Assembly: GCA_937922675.1 (NCBI GenBank)
Contig: CALAJN010000014.1
Coordinates: 1 to 64,000, forward strand
DNA from: an uncultured Granulosicoccaceae bacterium
Lineage (GTDB): Bacteria; Pseudomonadota; Gammaproteobacteria; Granulosicoccales; Granulosicoccaceae
Reading direction: 5' to 3'
DNA: 64,000 nt
The translations under genes were made by a program, and so were the position numbers. Below are positions 1 to 8,584 of the stretch, one piece after another (within the stretch, counting starts at the first letter, position 1; each line of letters begins with the position of its first letter). The notes beneath the pieces are model-generated. The model made no database searches. It had not been told where the DNA came from and worked only from the letters and a program-made list of their open reading frames with translations.

Positions 1-229
1 AGCTGCCGCTCTTGCAGGCCCTGCTTCTGCTATCACCTCTTCGGGCAACCTTCTCCAGGATGTCAACTCCGCGGTACGCGGCGATGGCAACATCACCGCG
101 ATGGTACGTGGCGACACCGTGACACTGATCGGCAACGCCAATGGCGTCGACAGTGCAGCCGCCGAGCGAGTAGCCGAATCATTCCCGAGCGTCGACAAGG
201 TCATAAATCTGGTCAACGTACGCAGTTGA
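1..229 (+). CDS. BON-domain protein, C-terminal part (5' end outside window)
   Basis: Frame 2 is open from the window edge to a TGA at 227-229 and gives about 75 residues. The first residues (AAALAGPASA) look like the end of a signal peptide. The rest has the pattern of a BON domain (OsmY-like), with alternating polar and hydrophobic strands, a TVTLIGNANGVDSAAAERVA segment and the ending VDKVINLVNVRS. BON proteins are periplasmic or envelope-associated and are thought to bind membranes or help against osmotic stress. Only the end of the gene is present, so the total length and start cannot be judged. A hairpin terminator follows within 65 bases. Confidence 0.65.
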   Translation, partial: AAALAGPASAITSSGNLLQDVNSAVRGDGNITAMVRGDTVTLIGNANGVDSAAAERVAESFPSVDKVINLVNVRS

Positions 230-291
230 TAATCAATCCTTCATAACGCTACCCGGCCGCAACCGTCGCGGCCTGCCAGCAGCTAGCGAAT

Positions 292-333
292 GCCGTCAGT
301 GCCGGGGGACAACTTCGGCGCTGGCGGCTTTTT
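292..333 (+). terminator. Rho-independent terminator after the BON gene
   Basis: A 13-bp stem (GCCGTCAGTGCCG pairing with CGGCGCTGGCGGC, two G-U pairs) is followed directly by TTTTT. It reads as a terminator for the plus-strand gene ending at 229. No T-run lies on the other side, so it probably does not serve spoT, which arrives from the right and ends at 384. Confidence 0.8.
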
Positions 334-383
334 CGTTTTTACGGGCAATGCGCTGGGTGCAGTAGGCACCGTCAGCACACGGC

Positions 384-2606
384 TCAGCTTTCGCGCGCGA
401 CCGACCTCACCACTGTGAGATTTCTCAGACGTCTGACGATACGCGCAAGTTGCCGACGATCATCCACCGCGAGCACAAAACGAATGGTGATGTTGTCATC
501 TCCGGCGTTATTGAAATCCATATTCTCGATATTGACATTCATCACCGACACTGTCGATGTCACTCGCGCCAAGGCGCCAGGGCGGTTGGCAAGATGGACC
601 ATCAATACAACTTCGTAGTGGCCAGCGGTCTCAGTCGCCCACTCCACTGCCACTCGTTCACGTGGGCGTCGGCGAAATCGACGTACGTTGCGACACCCTG
701 AACGATGCACCGCCACCCCTTGGCCGGCATTGAGAAACCCCGTGATGCTGTCGCCCGGAATCGGCCGACAACATTTAGACAGGTGCAAGGTGGAGTCGTC
801 GGGTGAGGTTATTTGCACCGGAGCACTTTCTCGACCGGCCATACTGCCCAGTGCCTCGTCACCGTTTCGCTCCCGCACCAGGCTCTCGGCGACGGCACTT
901 GGCAAATGCAGGCCCAGCCCCATCTCCGTATACAAGGCATCGACGTCACTCAGCCGATATTCAGCCAACACCGCGTCAATAGAACCACTCGGCACGCTCT
1001 CCAAGGACATATCGTAGCGACTGAGTGCACGTCGCAACAAACGCTCGCCAAACCCGACAGCCTGCTGCTGGTCAAGTTCGCGAAGGTGGTGCCTGATAGA
1101 GGTACGCGCCTTGGCGGTTGTGACCGAGTTCAGCCACATCGGGCTAGGAGCAACCTGACTTCCGGTGATGATTTCAACCACCTGTCCGGATTCCAAGGGC
1201 TCCGACAGTGAGGCCAGACGATGATCCACCTTCGCCGACACGCAGGAGTTACCGATGTCCGAATGTACGGCATAGGCAAAATCCACAGGCGTTGCTCCCC
1301 TCGGCAATTGAACGATACGCCCCTTGGGTGTGAACACATATATCTCACCGGGAAATAGATCGATCTTGACATTCTCGACGAAGTCCAGCGGATCCATTGA
1401 ACGGTCTTGCAGGTCAACCAGGCCACTAAGCCATCGAGGGGTAACGACCTCACCGCTCTTGTAGGCCCAATGCGCAGCTACACCAGACTCAGCAATATTG
1501 TCCATCTCACGCGTGCGGATCTGTACCTCAACCGGCAGACCACCCAAGCTGTCGTTTACGACTGTGTGCAGGGATCGATAACCGTTGGCCTTGGGCACCG
1601 CGATGTAGTCTTTGAAGCGCTGAAATATCGGCGCGTATTGCTGGTGCACCACACCCAAGGATTGATAACAGTCCTCAACTGAGCCAACAACAATACGTAA
1701 ACCGAACATGTCAAAAATGCGCTGGAACGGCAGCTGCTTGCTGAGCATTTTCTTGTACAGACCATAGAGGTGCTTCTCACGTCCGAGCACAGTGCTCTCT
1801 ATACCCTGCTCCTGTAGCGCCGTTTCGATACGGGCAGTAACCTTGGCAACAGCGGCCTCGCGATGCCTGTGCGCATGGGCAACGGTCGCCGCAAGAATGC
1901 GCGCCCGCATTGGGTAGCAGGCATGAAAACTGAGGTCTTCCAGCTCATTCTTGATGGCGAACATGCCGAGTCGCGCCGCAATCGGTGCGTAGATATCCAG
2001 CGTCTCGCGCCCGATACGCTGCTGCTTGTCGGGCCTCAATGCGCCGATGGTACGCATGTTGTGCAGCCGATCCGAGAGCTTGATCAGGATAACCCTGATG
2101 TCGGTAACCATTGCCAAAAGCATCTTTCGAAAACTCTCAGCCTGAAGCTCCTGTTTACTACGAAATGCAACTCCGGTTAATTTGCTGACACCATCGACCA
2201 TGTGCGCCACTTCCTGGCCAAACATGTCTTCAAGGCGCTTGCGCTCTATATGGGTGTCTTCAAGCACATCGTGTAACAAGGCCGCCATCGCACTGTGATG
2301 GTCCAGCCCCAAATTCACCACGATTTCGGCGACCGCGATCGGATGGTGTATGTAGGCCTCACCGGATGAGCGAACAACACCATCGTGTGCAGCCCGAGCG
2401 ACCCCAAAGGCTCGTCCAACTTCATCAACCTCGGCCACGCTAAAGCGCGTGAGCAGCAAGGCCTCCAGTCGCTCCCAAGCCGCCGTTACCGCCAGGTCCT
2501 CGGCTGAAGAAGGATGCGATTCAGCTGCAGGCGGCTCCGCCGCCGTATTGGAGCCGAGCCCTGCAGGAGGTGTCTGCTCATGATCTGTCTCGCCGAGTAT
2601 CCCCAT
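384..2606 (-). CDS. spoT: Bifunctional (p)ppGpp synthetase/hydrolase SpoT (RelA/SpoT family)
   Basis: This 740-residue protein makes and degrades the stringent-response alarmone (p)ppGpp. The N-terminal HD hydrolase domain carries the HDxxED motif (LLHDVLEDT, His112-Asp113). The synthetase domain follows, with RFKDYIA (330-336), GYRSLHT and EVQIRT. Next come a TGS domain (FPGEIYVFTPKGRIVQLPRG) and a C-terminal ACT domain (ANRPGALARVTSTVSVMNVN). RxKD rather than ExDD is the signature of bifunctional enzymes, and both active sites look intact. The first 40 residues are a low-complexity Ala/Pro/Ser/Glu extension, so translation could begin a little downstream. It follows gmk and rpoZ on the same strand, the normal gammaproteobacterial order. 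Confidence 0.95.
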   Translation of the reverse strand: MGILGETDHEQTPPAGLGSNTAAEPPAAESHPSSAEDLAVTAAWERLEALLLTRFSVAEVDEVGRAFGVARAAHDGVVRSSGEAYIHHPIAVAEIVVNLGLDHHSAMAALLHDVLEDTHIERKRLEDMFGQEVAHMVDGVSKLTGVAFRSKQELQAESFRKMLLAMVTDIRVILIKLSDRLHNMRTIGALRPDKQQRIGRETLDIYAPIAARLGMFAIKNELEDLSFHACYPMRARILAATVAHAHRHREAAVAKVTARIETALQEQGIESTVLGREKHLYGLYKKMLSKQLPFQRIFDMFGLRIVVGSVEDCYQSLGVVHQQYAPIFQRFKDYIAVPKANGYRSLHTVVNDSLGGLPVEVQIRTREMDNIAESGVAAHWAYKSGEVVTPRWLSGLVDLQDRSMDPLDFVENVKIDLFPGEIYVFTPKGRIVQLPRGATPVDFAYAVHSDIGNSCVSAKVDHRLASLSEPLESGQVVEIITGSQVAPSPMWLNSVTTAKARTSIRHHLRELDQQQAVGFGERLLRRALSRYDMSLESVPSGSIDAVLAEYRLSDVDALYTEMGLGLHLPSAVAESLVRERNGDEALGSMAGRESAPVQITSPDDSTLHLSKCCRPIPGDSITGFLNAGQGVAVHRSGCRNVRRFRRRPRERVAVEWATETAGHYEVVLMVHLANRPGALARVTSTVSVMNVNIENMDFNNAGDDNITIRFVLAVDDRRQLARIVRRLRNLTVVRSVARES

Positions 2607-2731
2607 CTCAGGGCACCCGCCTCGACCGCGTCGCTACTGCGACTTCGGAGGCATTGTCGTACCAACCCCCACTAGAACCGCGGCAGGGAGGATAGGTTAT
2701 TAGTGTACTGCCGACAGCACTGCCGCGGCAG

Positions 2732-2995
2732 TCAGAACTCGTCCCGCAGACCCTTTTCATAGGCAACGGGCTCTACCGGCGTCGGAGGCGGCGGCGGCGT
2801 TTCCTTGAGGATATCCTCTCCGATCAGCCCATCCGCTATCTCTCGCAGCGCTATGACGGTCGGTTTGTCGTTGTCGGCCGGCAGCATGGGCTCAGCGCCC
2901 ATCGAAATGTTGCGGGCCCGCTTTGATGCGATCAGAACAAGATCGAAGCGGTTTCCCACTTGAGAAAGACTGTCTTCGACGGTAACTCGGGCCAT
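2732..2995 (-). CDS. rpoZ: DNA-directed RNA polymerase subunit omega
   Basis: The 87-residue protein begins [20 protein letters not shown], the standard opening of omega, and contains the conserved [13 protein letters not shown] and [15 protein letters not shown] segments. Omega binds the C-terminal region of the beta-prime subunit, helps RNA polymerase assemble and contributes to a ppGpp site. The C-terminal tail has a proline run ([13 protein letters not shown]), a common variable feature. It lies between gmk (123 bases upstream) and spoT (125 bases downstream), so alarmone synthesis and one of its polymerase targets are encoded side by side. A 14-bp palindrome (2719-2732) overlaps the stop. 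Confidence 0.95.
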   Translation of the reverse strand: MARVTVEDSLSQVGNRFDLVLIASKRARNISMGAEPMLPADNDKPTVIALREIADGLIGEDILKETPPPPPTPVEPVAYEKGLRDEF

Positions 2996-3118
2996 GCTCG
3001 ATCTCTATATACTCCGGTGAACCCTTGAGTATAGGGGTATGCGACACCAAATACCATACCAAATTTCGCGCCAGCGTCCCGTCCAGCCGTACACGAACCA
3101 CTGGTGGGACAAGCAGGA

Positions 3119-3751
3119 TCAGTTTGTGAGGCTGGTTATGAGTCCAGCATGGCGCAGAGCCTGTCGCGCCTTGGTAACCCGATGAGCAAGAATCACCCCC
3201 TGCAGCTCGGCCAGGGCCTCGTCGAAATTGTCATTGATGATCAGGTAGTCTGCTCGGTGGTACTCCTTCATCTCGACCACCGCCTCCTGGGTACGCCGCT
3301 CAATCACGTCGTCACTGTCTTGACCACGTCCCCGCAATCGCTCTATCAGGGTCGCTCGAGATGGTGGCAGAATAAAGATCGAAACCACATCCTCGAGCTT
3401 CTTGCGCACTTGTTTGGCACCCTGCCAGTCGATTTCGAGAATGACGTCCTGACCGTCCCTCAAACACTGCTGGACAGAATCCACACTGGTGCCATAGTAA
3501 TTTCCAAAAACCTCGGCGTACTCGAGAAAGCGATCCTCGTGGATCATCTTCTCGAACGTGTCTCGATCGGTGAAGTGGTAGTGAACACCCTCAACCTCAC
3601 CTGCACGCGCCGGGCGTGTCGTGTGCGACACGGACACCGCCAGATCATCAAGATTTTCAATCGCCTGTCGTACCAAGCTGGTTTTCCCGGCACCCGACGG
3701 GGCCGAAACGATGAACATCTGCGCAGAAGCGGCTTGCATGGCGAGCAACAA
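3119..3751 (-). CDS. gmk: Guanylate kinase
   Basis: The enzyme phosphorylates GMP to GDP with ATP in the cytoplasm. The product of 210 residues has the P-loop SAPSGAGKT near residue 16-24, the GMP-binding SVSHTTRPARAGEVEGVHY segment, and the EIDWQGAKQVRKK and IFILPPS stretches typical of Gmk. Length fits the family (about 207). Several in-frame ATG codons lie at the start (residues 1, 5 and 12). The start at residue 5 or 12 would match other Gmk proteins better, so the first residues are uncertain. It is the first gene of the gmk-rpoZ-spoT block and is divergent from the glycosyltransferase at 3766, leaving only 14 bases between the two reading frames. Confidence 0.95.
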   Translation of the reverse strand: MLLAMQAASAQMFIVSAPSGAGKTSLVRQAIENLDDLAVSVSHTTRPARAGEVEGVHYHFTDRDTFEKMIHEDRFLEYAEVFGNYYGTSVDSVQQCLRDGQDVILEIDWQGAKQVRKKLEDVVSIFILPPSRATLIERLRGRGQDSDDVIERRTQEAVVEMKEYHRADYLIINDNFDEALAELQGVILAHRVTKARQALRHAGLITSLTN

Positions 3752-3765
3752 GGCAACGGTGTGCC

Positions 3766-4827
3766 ATGAATCATAGCCGCTCGGCGACGGCTCGCCAGCA
3801 AGCGCCCCTGGTCAGCGTGCTGCTTCCCATCCGCGGCGGGCGCTCAACCACTGCAGCTGCGGTTACCAGCATCCTGTCACAGAGCTTGGGTGACTTCGAG
3901 CTCGTGCTGATAGGCCATGAAAACAATCGATCAGCAACGACAGAGCTACCAGACGATCCGAGAATCAGGCGGATCGCACGCCAGAGCGAGGGCATCGTTG
4001 GCGCACTCAACACAGGTCTCGCTGCAGCTCGCGGCTCGATCATCGCTCGCATGGACGATGACGACATTGCCTACCCCGACCGACTCGCCATACAACTCGA
4101 GCTGATGAACCACCTGCCAGAACGAGCCTTGATAGGCGCTCGCGTGCGCATGATCGATAGCAACGACGATACACAGGGTATCGCCGGTGGCAGTGAACGC
4201 TATGCAACGTGGCTAAATGGGCTAACCGATCAGGACTCGCTACATCAATCCGTGTTCATCGAGAATCCCCTGCCTCACCCTACCTGGCTCGCCCCACGCA
4301 GCGTATTCGTGGAACTTGGTGGCTACCGCCAAGGCGACTTCCCCGAGGATCACGACTTTGTTCTGCGCGCCGCACGCGCCGGCATCACCTTGGCAAAGCC
4401 AAAGCCGGTATTGCTTGACTGGCGAGATCACGAAGACAGACTTACGCGCACTGATCCACGCTACAAGCGCGAAGCCTTCATTGAAATGAAAGCAGACGCC
4501 TTGGTTCATCCAGGCTTCGGGTTTGGCCTGGGCCAGGCCTGTGATCGAGGTGTCTGGATCGCGGGCGTTGGACGCAGCGCCAGACGCTGGTGCGATGCAT
4601 TACTCTCACGCGATGTCGCCGTCCGCGGCTTCGTGGATCTTGCAGGGCCCAGAATGCGCAACAGTAAACGTCACCGGCCGGTCGTGGACTACGATGGGCT
4701 TATTGCGCAGCGCGGTGAAGATCTCTTGCTCGGCGCAATTACCCGTCCTGAAGCGCGCGAAATACTCACCACCTGGGCAACGTCAGCAGGCCTTCGTCCC
4801 ATGCACGACTATGTGCTTGCAGATTGA
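3766..4827 (+). CDS. Family 2 glycosyltransferase with extra C-terminal Rossmann-like domain
   Basis: Residues about 14-215 form a GT2 (GT-A fold) domain: SVLLPIRGG opening, RMDDDD at 95-100 as the DxD metal/nucleotide-sugar motif, and PEDHDFVLR as the later acidic motif. It should transfer a sugar from a nucleotide-sugar to an envelope or exopolysaccharide acceptor, but no acceptor can be named. From about residue 262 there is a second region starting GVWIAGVGRSARRW and continuing to VRGFVDL, which looks like a small Rossmann nucleotide-binding unit of the PglD type. There is no clear ribosome site. The gene stands alone between divergent gmk and a convergent MATE gene that it overlaps by 19 bases. 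Confidence 0.8.
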   Translation: MNHSRSATARQQAPLVSVLLPIRGGRSTTAAAVTSILSQSLGDFELVLIGHENNRSATTELPDDPRIRRIARQSEGIVGALNTGLAAARGSIIARMDDDDIAYPDRLAIQLELMNHLPERALIGARVRMIDSNDDTQGIAGGSERYATWLNGLTDQDSLHQSVFIENPLPHPTWLAPRSVFVELGGYRQGDFPEDHDFVLRAARAGITLAKPKPVLLDWRDHEDRLTRTDPRYKREAFIEMKADALVHPGFGFGLGQACDRGVWIAGVGRSARRWCDALLSRDVAVRGFVDLAGPRMRNSKRHRPVVDYDGLIAQRGEDLLLGAITRPEAREILTTWATSAGLRPMHDYVLAD

Positions 4828-6173
4828 CTGTTGCTCAAGCGATGCCTCCAGCGATCACCGTGTACACGCCAATGCAAAGGAATCGCTTTCAAGCCCTCAT
4901 CCAGCAGCACGATGAAGAACACCCAGAACACGGATAGCTCCAGCATGACCACTCCAATAGCTGTCACAGGCACCAGAAACACCCACTGCGATACGAGGTT
5001 GACATAGAACGCAAACTTGCCGTCACCACCCGCTCTGAGCACATGACCGCACAAGGTATTCGAGGAGCGGATCAGTGGGAGGACCAAAAACAGCGGCAGC
5101 AACTGCCGAAGCATGACTATCGTTTCATCTTGAAGAGCGGGGTAGGTGATGTTGAGCATACCGATGGACAGGCCGTAAAGACCAGCAAGCGCAATGGATG
5201 CGCAGGTCAGCACACGCCAACTATGCGAGATGAACTGGGCGATCTCGGTGTCTGCGCCCTTGCCAATCATCTGCCCAACCAGTATGCCGGTCGCCTGAGC
5301 CCACGGCGTCACCAACTGCGCTCCGAAACGCGTCCAGGTGATGACCAACGTCATGGCAGCAAAGCCAAGAACGCCAAGCCGGGCATAGATCAACAGACAC
5401 ACGTTGGTGGCGAGCATGATGCAGATCAATGAGCCCGCTACTGGCAAGGCTTGATCCAGATAGTCTCTCAGACTCCGGGCAAAGCTGCGCACAGTCCACG
5501 ATGGCCAGCGTGTGAATTCCAGCTGCAGCCTGTACACCACCCGAAACAAAAGCCCTACACGCAACCAGACAGCTACCGCGCTACCCGTGGCCGCACCAAT
5601 CACCCCCAGCGCAGGAAAGCCCCAAAGGCCTTTCACCAGAGCAATGCTCAGCACGATATTGATCGGTGCTTCTATCAGCGTACTGACAAAGGTTGCACGG
5701 CTTTTGCCGATCGCATAAAGAGTGACTGTCATGTGTTGTGACAACGCCATACCGAGCAAGGCGACAGCAAACACGAGCAGATAGTGAAAGGCCACATCAG
5801 CAACGCCTTGCGCCGAGGCAAGCGCTGCCAACATCGGCTGACCACCTAGCAGTATGGCAAGTACCGCCGACGATACCACCACACACCCGACCAACAATCC
5901 TGTCCAGAATTGCCACCGCATTCCCTCTGGATCACCAGCTCCGTGACCTTGCGCCAGCAGGATTTGTGTGCCGTTACACAGGGCAAACAGCACGCCGATT
6001 ACAAGACTCGCAACAGCCGAGGCAAGCCCCATCGAGGCTAGTGCATGCTCTCCTAGTGGCGCAACAACCAAGGTGTCAATCAGAACCACCGCTTGCACCA
6101 GAAGACCATTGACCGCGATCGGCCAGGCAAGCCCCAGAATTCTGCGATTACCCCAGGCTTGCGTTGTACTCAC
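4809..6173 (-). CDS. MATE-family efflux transporter
   Basis: A 454-residue inner-membrane protein with about twelve hydrophobic segments. The opening (ILGLAWPIAVNGLLVQAVVLIDTLVV) and repeated two-bundle layout are those of NorM/DinF-type MATE exporters, which expel organic cations or other small molecules using Na+ or H+ gradients. The substrate cannot be predicted. It begins 23 bases after the PL15 lyase stop on the same strand and may be the last gene of the alginate-type operon. Its stop lies inside the end of the convergent glycosyltransferase gene. Confidence 0.85.
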   Translation of the reverse strand: MSTTQAWGNRRILGLAWPIAVNGLLVQAVVLIDTLVVAPLGEHALASMGLASAVASLVIGVLFALCNGTQILLAQGHGAGDPEGMRWQFWTGLLVGCVVVSSAVLAILLGGQPMLAALASAQGVADVAFHYLLVFAVALLGMALSQHMTVTLYAIGKSRATFVSTLIEAPINIVLSIALVKGLWGFPALGVIGAATGSAVAVWLRVGLLFRVVYRLQLEFTRWPSWTVRSFARSLRDYLDQALPVAGSLICIMLATNVCLLIYARLGVLGFAAMTLVITWTRFGAQLVTPWAQATGILVGQMIGKGADTEIAQFISHSWRVLTCASIALAGLYGLSIGMLNITYPALQDETIVMLRQLLPLFLVLPLIRSSNTLCGHVLRAGGDGKFAFYVNLVSQWVFLVPVTAIGVVMLELSVFWVFFIVLLDEGLKAIPLHWRVHGDRWRHRLSNSQSAST

Positions 6174-6196
6174 TGCCCAGGCAATGTCAACAAGCC

Positions 6197-8518
6197 TCAG
6201 GCTTTGGCAAGTTTCTGTACCGTGATCTTGAACGATTGCTCGTCCTTGTCCGTGAAATAAAGGTCACAGTCGTAGCCCTGATCATCCAGAAAATGAAACA
6301 CACGACGCGGCTCTTGAACCGGATAGGGAACGATCAAGGTCGCAATACGGTGACGCCTGGCCTTTGGAAACTGCATGTGAAGGCAGGTACTGACATCCAG
6401 GCCGTCATAGTCCTTGGGGTCAACATCCGGGAAACCTGTGACTTGCTCCATGACGGGGGCTCCCGCCTCGGACCACACCAGCTGACCATAAAACCCCGCG
6501 CGCGCGCCCGTGTACCGAAAGGAGTTGGTTCCGAGCTTCATCGGCGCATGCGTGTGCAGTAGCCAATCAATATCCACCTCTTCATCGGCATCGACTGAGT
6601 CAATCACCACAAAATAGTGTTCGTGCACACAGTAGATCTCCCTGAGCACCGACGTTACCGCGGGGGTCAAGGTTTGGTAAGCCGCCGTCGCATCGCCACG
6701 CAAGTAGATATGGTCTGCATGTTTTTCGGCAGTCTGGATCAGACCGGTAGAGCGCATCGCAATCGACTTGTCCTTGCCTGCATACTGGCCTTCGCCGTTG
6801 ATCAGAATGGCATTTTTTGAGCGAGTCTGACGACGCCAGCCTTGATGCATGGAGCTGTTGAAGGCCACGTAATAGCCGGACTGAATCGCCAGATCTTCGC
6901 CAAAGCCTGACATCACAAAGGCATTCTGGTCTCCATGGCTGTGACTGATGGAGCCGTAAGGGCTGGACTTGAAGATCAACTGCAAGTGTGAATCCGGATC
7001 GTCATAGTGGTACTGGATCGCTACCCATCCTACTCCGCGAAACCAACGCAGCGTGTCGATATCACGCGGCGGTACAGACTCTACCGGCGTGTAATCATAG
7101 CGATACACCATGTCGTCAAACACAAGATCCCACCATCCCCAGTTGTAAAACGCCATTTGCGTACCAGGGTCGTTGCGCACTATTTCCTCGAAGTACCACT
7201 GATAGGCAGAATTACCCGTAACACCGGCAAGCTGGCGCACGTTGTAAGCAATTTTCAGACACGGCAGATCACCCATTGTTGAATCATCGCCAAAGGTACC
7301 TCGACGAGTATCAGGTGCTTTCGTATAAAGTGGAAAATCGCCGGTACGCTTGAAAAATGGTCTTGAATACAAGTCCAGCCCCGTGGCACTCTTTAGTAGA
7401 TTGGCCGCATCGATCAGATAGGCCATACCCGTCATCCAATAGTGAGGGCCCTCGGCCCATCCGCCATCTGAATCTCCCCAAGGCGAATACAGGGTCCACA
7501 GAAACTCGACTGAAAAATCCAGCCACTCACGGGCCTCTGGAACCTCATCAAGCAAGGCAAGCGCGCACGGCAGAATGACGCTCGACACGGACCGGACCGC
7601 ATGACTATCGTAGGGAAACAGCTGGATCGTCGCATGCCGCATGGCGTGGTCGGCCACATCTTTCGTGCGTGCCACCAATGCCGCGCGTACAAGTTCGCGC
7701 TCATCTGTTGAAAGTTGGTCGTACAGCCAGTCATAACCCCAGGCCAGCGCCAGTGCCACGCGATAAGCCCACTCATCGGTATAGGCTCGTGAGGTAGTGC
7801 CCGCTGGATTCCAGGTGGCAGCTTCCAGCAGCCACGCCTTGGCGCTCGCGGTCAGATCGCTGTCTTTGAGTACGAGGCCGGCGACCGCTTGATGACGAAT
7901 CGCATAGAGCAACTCCTGGCAATCAATATAGGTCTGACGCCAGACAGGCGGTGTGCGCTGATTGTTTGGATAGGGTGCAGGCTCCGTCATGACATCGCGG
8001 CTTTGCCATGGCATCACCGAACGTTCCATGAACACGTCCCACCCGCAGAATGTGGGGTCGGATTTCAGTGAAGCACGAAAGCCCTTGATCGCCTCTTCGT
8101 TCAACCACAGTCGTGGGTGCGAAGCGGACATCGCTTCATAGCGATGCTCTCGTGCAGGCAACGAGGTGTCAGGCAAATCCTCACCGACGGTAAATGCTCG
8201 CGTCTTGCTCCACGCTGTCTGCGGTGCCTGCTGTTCTACAGACCACTCGGCATAACACCAAAACCATTTGCCCGATGGCAACACGGTGTCTGGTGTAAAG
8301 AAATTACAGTCTAGATTGGTGTATTCACGCGTATCGGATCCTCTGAACCGCTCATCGCTTGACACCCTCAGTACGTAGCGCGCGCCCTCGTCAATGACGG
8401 GCAGCCAGCTGAAACGTGGCGGGTTCTCGGTAAGCACATCATCTGCTTCCGGGGCATACCGTACAGTCAGCCGGCCGGCAGGGGGCTCTTCCAGAAAATG
8501 CGCAGCGGCAGCAGACAT
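6197..8518 (-). CDS. PL15-type exolytic alginate/oligouronate lyase (heparinase II/III-like)
   Basis: The 773-residue protein has an N-terminal beta-sandwich, an alpha/alpha-barrel middle and a C-terminal heparinase II/III-like sheet (SISHSHGDQNAF). Length and spacing agree with the exotype alginate lyase Atu3025 of Agrobacterium (PL15) as I remember it. Arg194, His306, Arg309, Tyr360 and His526 here each sit exactly five residues before that enzyme's Arg199, His311, Arg314, Tyr365 and His531. It should release unsaturated monouronates from chain ends by beta-elimination. There is no signal peptide, so it acts in the cytoplasm on imported chains, as in the Sphingomonas A1 alginate system. It follows the binding-protein gene by 66 bases, which contain a perfect palindrome. 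Confidence 0.8.
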   Translation of the reverse strand: MSAAAAHFLEEPPAGRLTVRYAPEADDVLTENPPRFSWLPVIDEGARYVLRVSSDERFRGSDTREYTNLDCNFFTPDTVLPSGKWFWCYAEWSVEQQAPQTAWSKTRAFTVGEDLPDTSLPAREHRYEAMSASHPRLWLNEEAIKGFRASLKSDPTFCGWDVFMERSVMPWQSRDVMTEPAPYPNNQRTPPVWRQTYIDCQELLYAIRHQAVAGLVLKDSDLTASAKAWLLEAATWNPAGTTSRAYTDEWAYRVALALAWGYDWLYDQLSTDERELVRAALVARTKDVADHAMRHATIQLFPYDSHAVRSVSSVILPCALALLDEVPEAREWLDFSVEFLWTLYSPWGDSDGGWAEGPHYWMTGMAYLIDAANLLKSATGLDLYSRPFFKRTGDFPLYTKAPDTRRGTFGDDSTMGDLPCLKIAYNVRQLAGVTGNSAYQWYFEEIVRNDPGTQMAFYNWGWWDLVFDDMVYRYDYTPVESVPPRDIDTLRWFRGVGWVAIQYHYDDPDSHLQLIFKSSPYGSISHSHGDQNAFVMSGFGEDLAIQSGYYVAFNSSMHQGWRRQTRSKNAILINGEGQYAGKDKSIAMRSTGLIQTAEKHADHIYLRGDATAAYQTLTPAVTSVLREIYCVHEHYFVVIDSVDADEEVDIDWLLHTHAPMKLGTNSFRYTGARAGFYGQLVWSEAGAPVMEQVTGFPDVDPKDYDGLDVSTCLHMQFPKARRHRIATLIVPYPVQEPRRVFHFLDDQGYDCDLYFTDKDEQSFKITVQKLAKA

Positions 8519-8547
8519 CAGGTATTTACTCAGAGTGGAGTGTGAAG

Positions 8548-8573
8548 TCGCTCGCCCATGAATGGGCGAGCGA
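8548..8573. repeat. Perfect 12-bp inverted repeat between binding-protein and lyase genes
   Basis: TCGCTCGCCCAT, two bases, then ATGGGCGAGCGA form a GC-rich hairpin in the 66-base gap between the solute-binding-protein stop and the lyase start. No T-run follows on the transcribed strand, so a simple terminator is unlikely. Such intercistronic hairpins after binding-protein genes often protect the upstream message and give the binding protein a higher level than the genes downstream. That role here is inference. Confidence 0.7.
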
Positions 8574-8584
8574 GCGTTCTACTA

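Noticed and set aside
2719-2732. Terminator after rpoZ
   Set aside because: ACTGCCGCGGCAGT is a palindrome with almost no loop and no T-run; kept only as a remark in the rpoZ entry.
8548-8573. Rho-independent terminator after the binding-protein gene
   Set aside because: No T-run follows the hairpin on the transcribed strand and the lyase gene continues the operon.
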